A stretch of 64,000 nt of DNA, taken from contig OX411554.1 of NCBI GenBank assembly GCA_948146395.1, positions 40,071,687 through 40,135,686 on the forward strand, given 5' to 3'. Under the pieces are notes generated by a model, which did not search any database, was not told the origin of the DNA, and saw only the letters and a program-made list of their open reading frames with translations. Positions 62,191 to 64,000 of this stretch are shown here, in pieces. The translations under genes and the position numbers were made by a program. Each line of letters opens with the position of its first letter. Within the stretch, counting starts at the first letter, position 1. This stretch comes from Fragum whitleyi. Lineage: Eukaryota > Mollusca > Bivalvia > Cardiida > Cardiidae.

Positions 62191-62470
62191 CCGCCACCAT
62201 AGTGCAGTTGGTTAGGCATAAGACTTCCAATCCCAAAGTCGTGGGTTCGATCCTCGGTGGCGGCAAATATCCTTTCCGACGTTTGTCTCTCACCAATGGG
62301 TAGATAATCGTAAACCTATGTGAGATAGCAGTCGGAGGCTAGGAAAGGGTGTAATGGTAGTACAGGTGAAAGAAATGCCAGGAATCCATTGTTAGGTGCT
62401 CCGGCCGCAGCGATATAACTGCGAAATGGTTGAAAGCGGCATAAAACCTATTCAAACAAACAAACAAACA
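62191..62470 (+). mobile_element. tRNA-derived SINE, copy 18 (intact, perfect 16 bp target duplication)
   Basis: Plus orientation: CCGCCACCATAGTGCAGTTG head, GGGTTCGATCCTCGG B-box-like, body, and tail ending in a CAAA repeat. GCATCTTTAGATTGAG occurs perfectly on both sides (62175-62190 and 62471-62486). This looks like the most recent insertion in the window. Confidence 0.95.
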
Positions 62471-62739
62471 GCATCTTTAGATTGAGGGCATATTGTCTGT
62501 ACATCTGTCTGTCTGCCTGTCTGTCCATGAAACTCAATATGCAAACTTAACTAATTAACAGTAACTTCAACAATATTGAAGTGACAATGGTTCATGTTAA
62601 CATAAAGGTTCCTTTTTTAACCTTTAAAGGTTGAGGTCATAGTCATCTGACAAGGTCAAACTCAAACATCTGGAAAAACTGCCATTAAGGTAGAAGATGC
62701 ACAATAGTTTGGCAACATTTTGGAAGTCATGAACTTTAA

Positions 62740-62850
62740 ACTGTAAACCAAGGTTTTCCTAATGATTTTCATTAGGAAACCTCGGTCAATATTGTGAAAG
62801 AACATGTGGTCCAAAATGTTGCGGAACTATTAAAGGTCCACTGCCTTGAA
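62740..62850. repeat. Hairpin repeat centred on AAGGTTTTCCTAAT, copy 2
   Basis: AACCAAGGTTTTCCTAAT, loop, ATTAGGAAACCTCGGTC, then AAATGTTGCGGAACTATT. Right half better kept. Confidence 0.75.
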
Positions 62851-63155
62851 ATGAACTTTTTATTCACTATTCAGCAGCTACCACCTAAGTGCCAGGCATC
62901 TTCATACAAACCCATTGATACCCATTTGTATAAATGACAGATCCAATGTTACATTGACGGAATGGAAATCTCAAGACAAATCCCAATTATCTTAAAGGGC
63001 AGAAGATATTTTTGAGAGATTTTAAATTTTGGTAGCAGTCAAATGGAGGATTGTCAGCTACAAATTATTTGTATAAATTTTTCATGCTCAGGTTACATTT
63101 GTTAAAGATTTTATTTTTTCATTCTTTTAAGTTATTTAATTTTACCTTTATTTTT

Positions 63156-64000
63156 AGCTCACCTGAGCACAAAGTGCTCAAGGTGAGCTATTGTGATCAC
63201 TCACCGTCCGTCCTCCGTCCATCGTCCGTCCGTCTGTCCGTCCATCTGTCCGTACGTCAACAATTTCTTTAAACATCTTCTCCTCCTAAACCACTGGGCC
63301 AATCAAGCTGAAATTTGGCAGGGATGTTCCTTGGGTGAAGCTCTTCAAAAGTTGTTAAAAGAATTTATTTTCATTAAAAACTCTGGTTTCCATGGTAACA
63401 TAAAGGCTGAAAATTGTGAAAATCTTAGAAAAAATTCTTCTTCTCCTAAACCACTGGGCCAATCAAGCTGAAACTTGGCAGAGATGTTCCTTGGGTGAAT
63501 CTCTTCAAAAGTTGTGAAAAGAATTTAATTTCATTTAAAACTCTGGTTTCCATGGTAACGGAAATGTTGAAAAATGGCCAAAAATTGCTAAAATTCTTAG
63601 AAAAAATTCTTCTCCTCCTAAACCACTGGGCCAATCAAGCTGAAACTTGGCAGAGATGTTGTTAAAAGAATTCAATTTCATTAAAAACTCTGCTTTCTAT
63701 GGTAACGGAAAGGTTGAAAAATGGCGGAAAATTTCTAAAATTCTTAGAAAAAAATTTCTCCTCCTGAACCACTGGACCAATCAAGCTGAAACTTGGCAGA
63801 GATGTTCCTTGGGTGAAGCTGTTCAAATGTTGCTAAAAGAATTTAATTTCATTTAAAACTCTGGTTTCCATGGTAACGGAAAGGTTGAAAAATGGCCAAA
63901 AATTGCTGAAAATCTTAGAGCAACTTCTTCTCCTCCTAAACCTCAAGGCCAATCAAGCTGAAACTTGGCAGAGATTATCCTTGGGTGAAGCTCTTCAAAA
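63156..64000. repeat. Modular element with tandem core, cut by right edge
   Basis: Starts with a palindrome (AGCTCACCTGAGCAC and GTGCTCAAGGTGAGCT), then a GTCC array, then at least five units with CCTCCTAAACCACTGGGCC and AATCAAGCTGAAACTTGGC at about 145-175 bp spacing. I recognise this type from mollusc genomes. Confidence 0.9.

Noticed and set aside
62191..62265. tRNA gene
   Set aside because: The tRNA-like head belongs to a SINE with body and tail; it does not form a proper anticodon arm by eye, and sister copies are everywhere.
63156..64000. CRISPR-like array from regularly spaced repeats
   Set aside because: Units of 145-175 bp are contiguous tandem repeats of a eukaryotic element, without short repeats and unique spacers.

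Overview
The window looks like nuclear DNA of a mollusc, most likely a bivalve. It is AT-rich, has genes split into small exons with conventional GT-AG introns, and is packed with tRNA-derived SINEs, palindromic MITEs and modular repeats. The modular repeats begin with CAAGAGC-like motifs, carry GGAC-type microsatellites and end in GGGGGCATAAAA or similar, a type I associate with bivalve genomes. The two genes are metazoan by motif. The species cannot be fixed from the sequence alone.

Layout. (1) Positions 1 to about 40,290, minus strand: the 5' two thirds of an eIF4G gene (translation initiation scaffold). Sixteen coding exons, about 1,018 residues, join in phase, and the gene runs off the left edge inside the MIF4G domain. 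A 22 kb intron (7,880-30,031) holds most of the repeats, including a 3.0 kb hAT-type element with exact 8 bp target duplications. (2) Positions 40,300-47,440: intergenic, with only repeats. (3) Positions 48,153-59,363, plus strand: a complete SLC66A1/PQLC2-type lysosomal cationic amino acid transporter, seven exons and 335 residues, head to head with eIF4G. (4) Positions 59,364-64,000: 3' flank of SLC66A1 and more repeats, no gene seen.

The two genes share a growth and nutrient theme (translation initiation; lysosomal amino acid export), but nothing here shows co-regulation.

The most unusual signal is that exon pieces are tandemly duplicated beside their parent exons. SLC66A1 exon 2 has three decayed downstream copies, exons 4, 5 and 6 each have an upstream partial copy, and one eIF4G exon has a partial copy with a stop codon. 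Other points: all 15 SINE copies inside eIF4G and all 3 in or just after SLC66A1 lie in the sense direction of the neighbouring gene; the second PQ motif of the transporter reads GQ; there is a three-deep nest of mobile elements; and a hAT MITE sits 19 bp from a splice acceptor. All coordinates and exon joins come from reading by eye. No alignment or database search was run.
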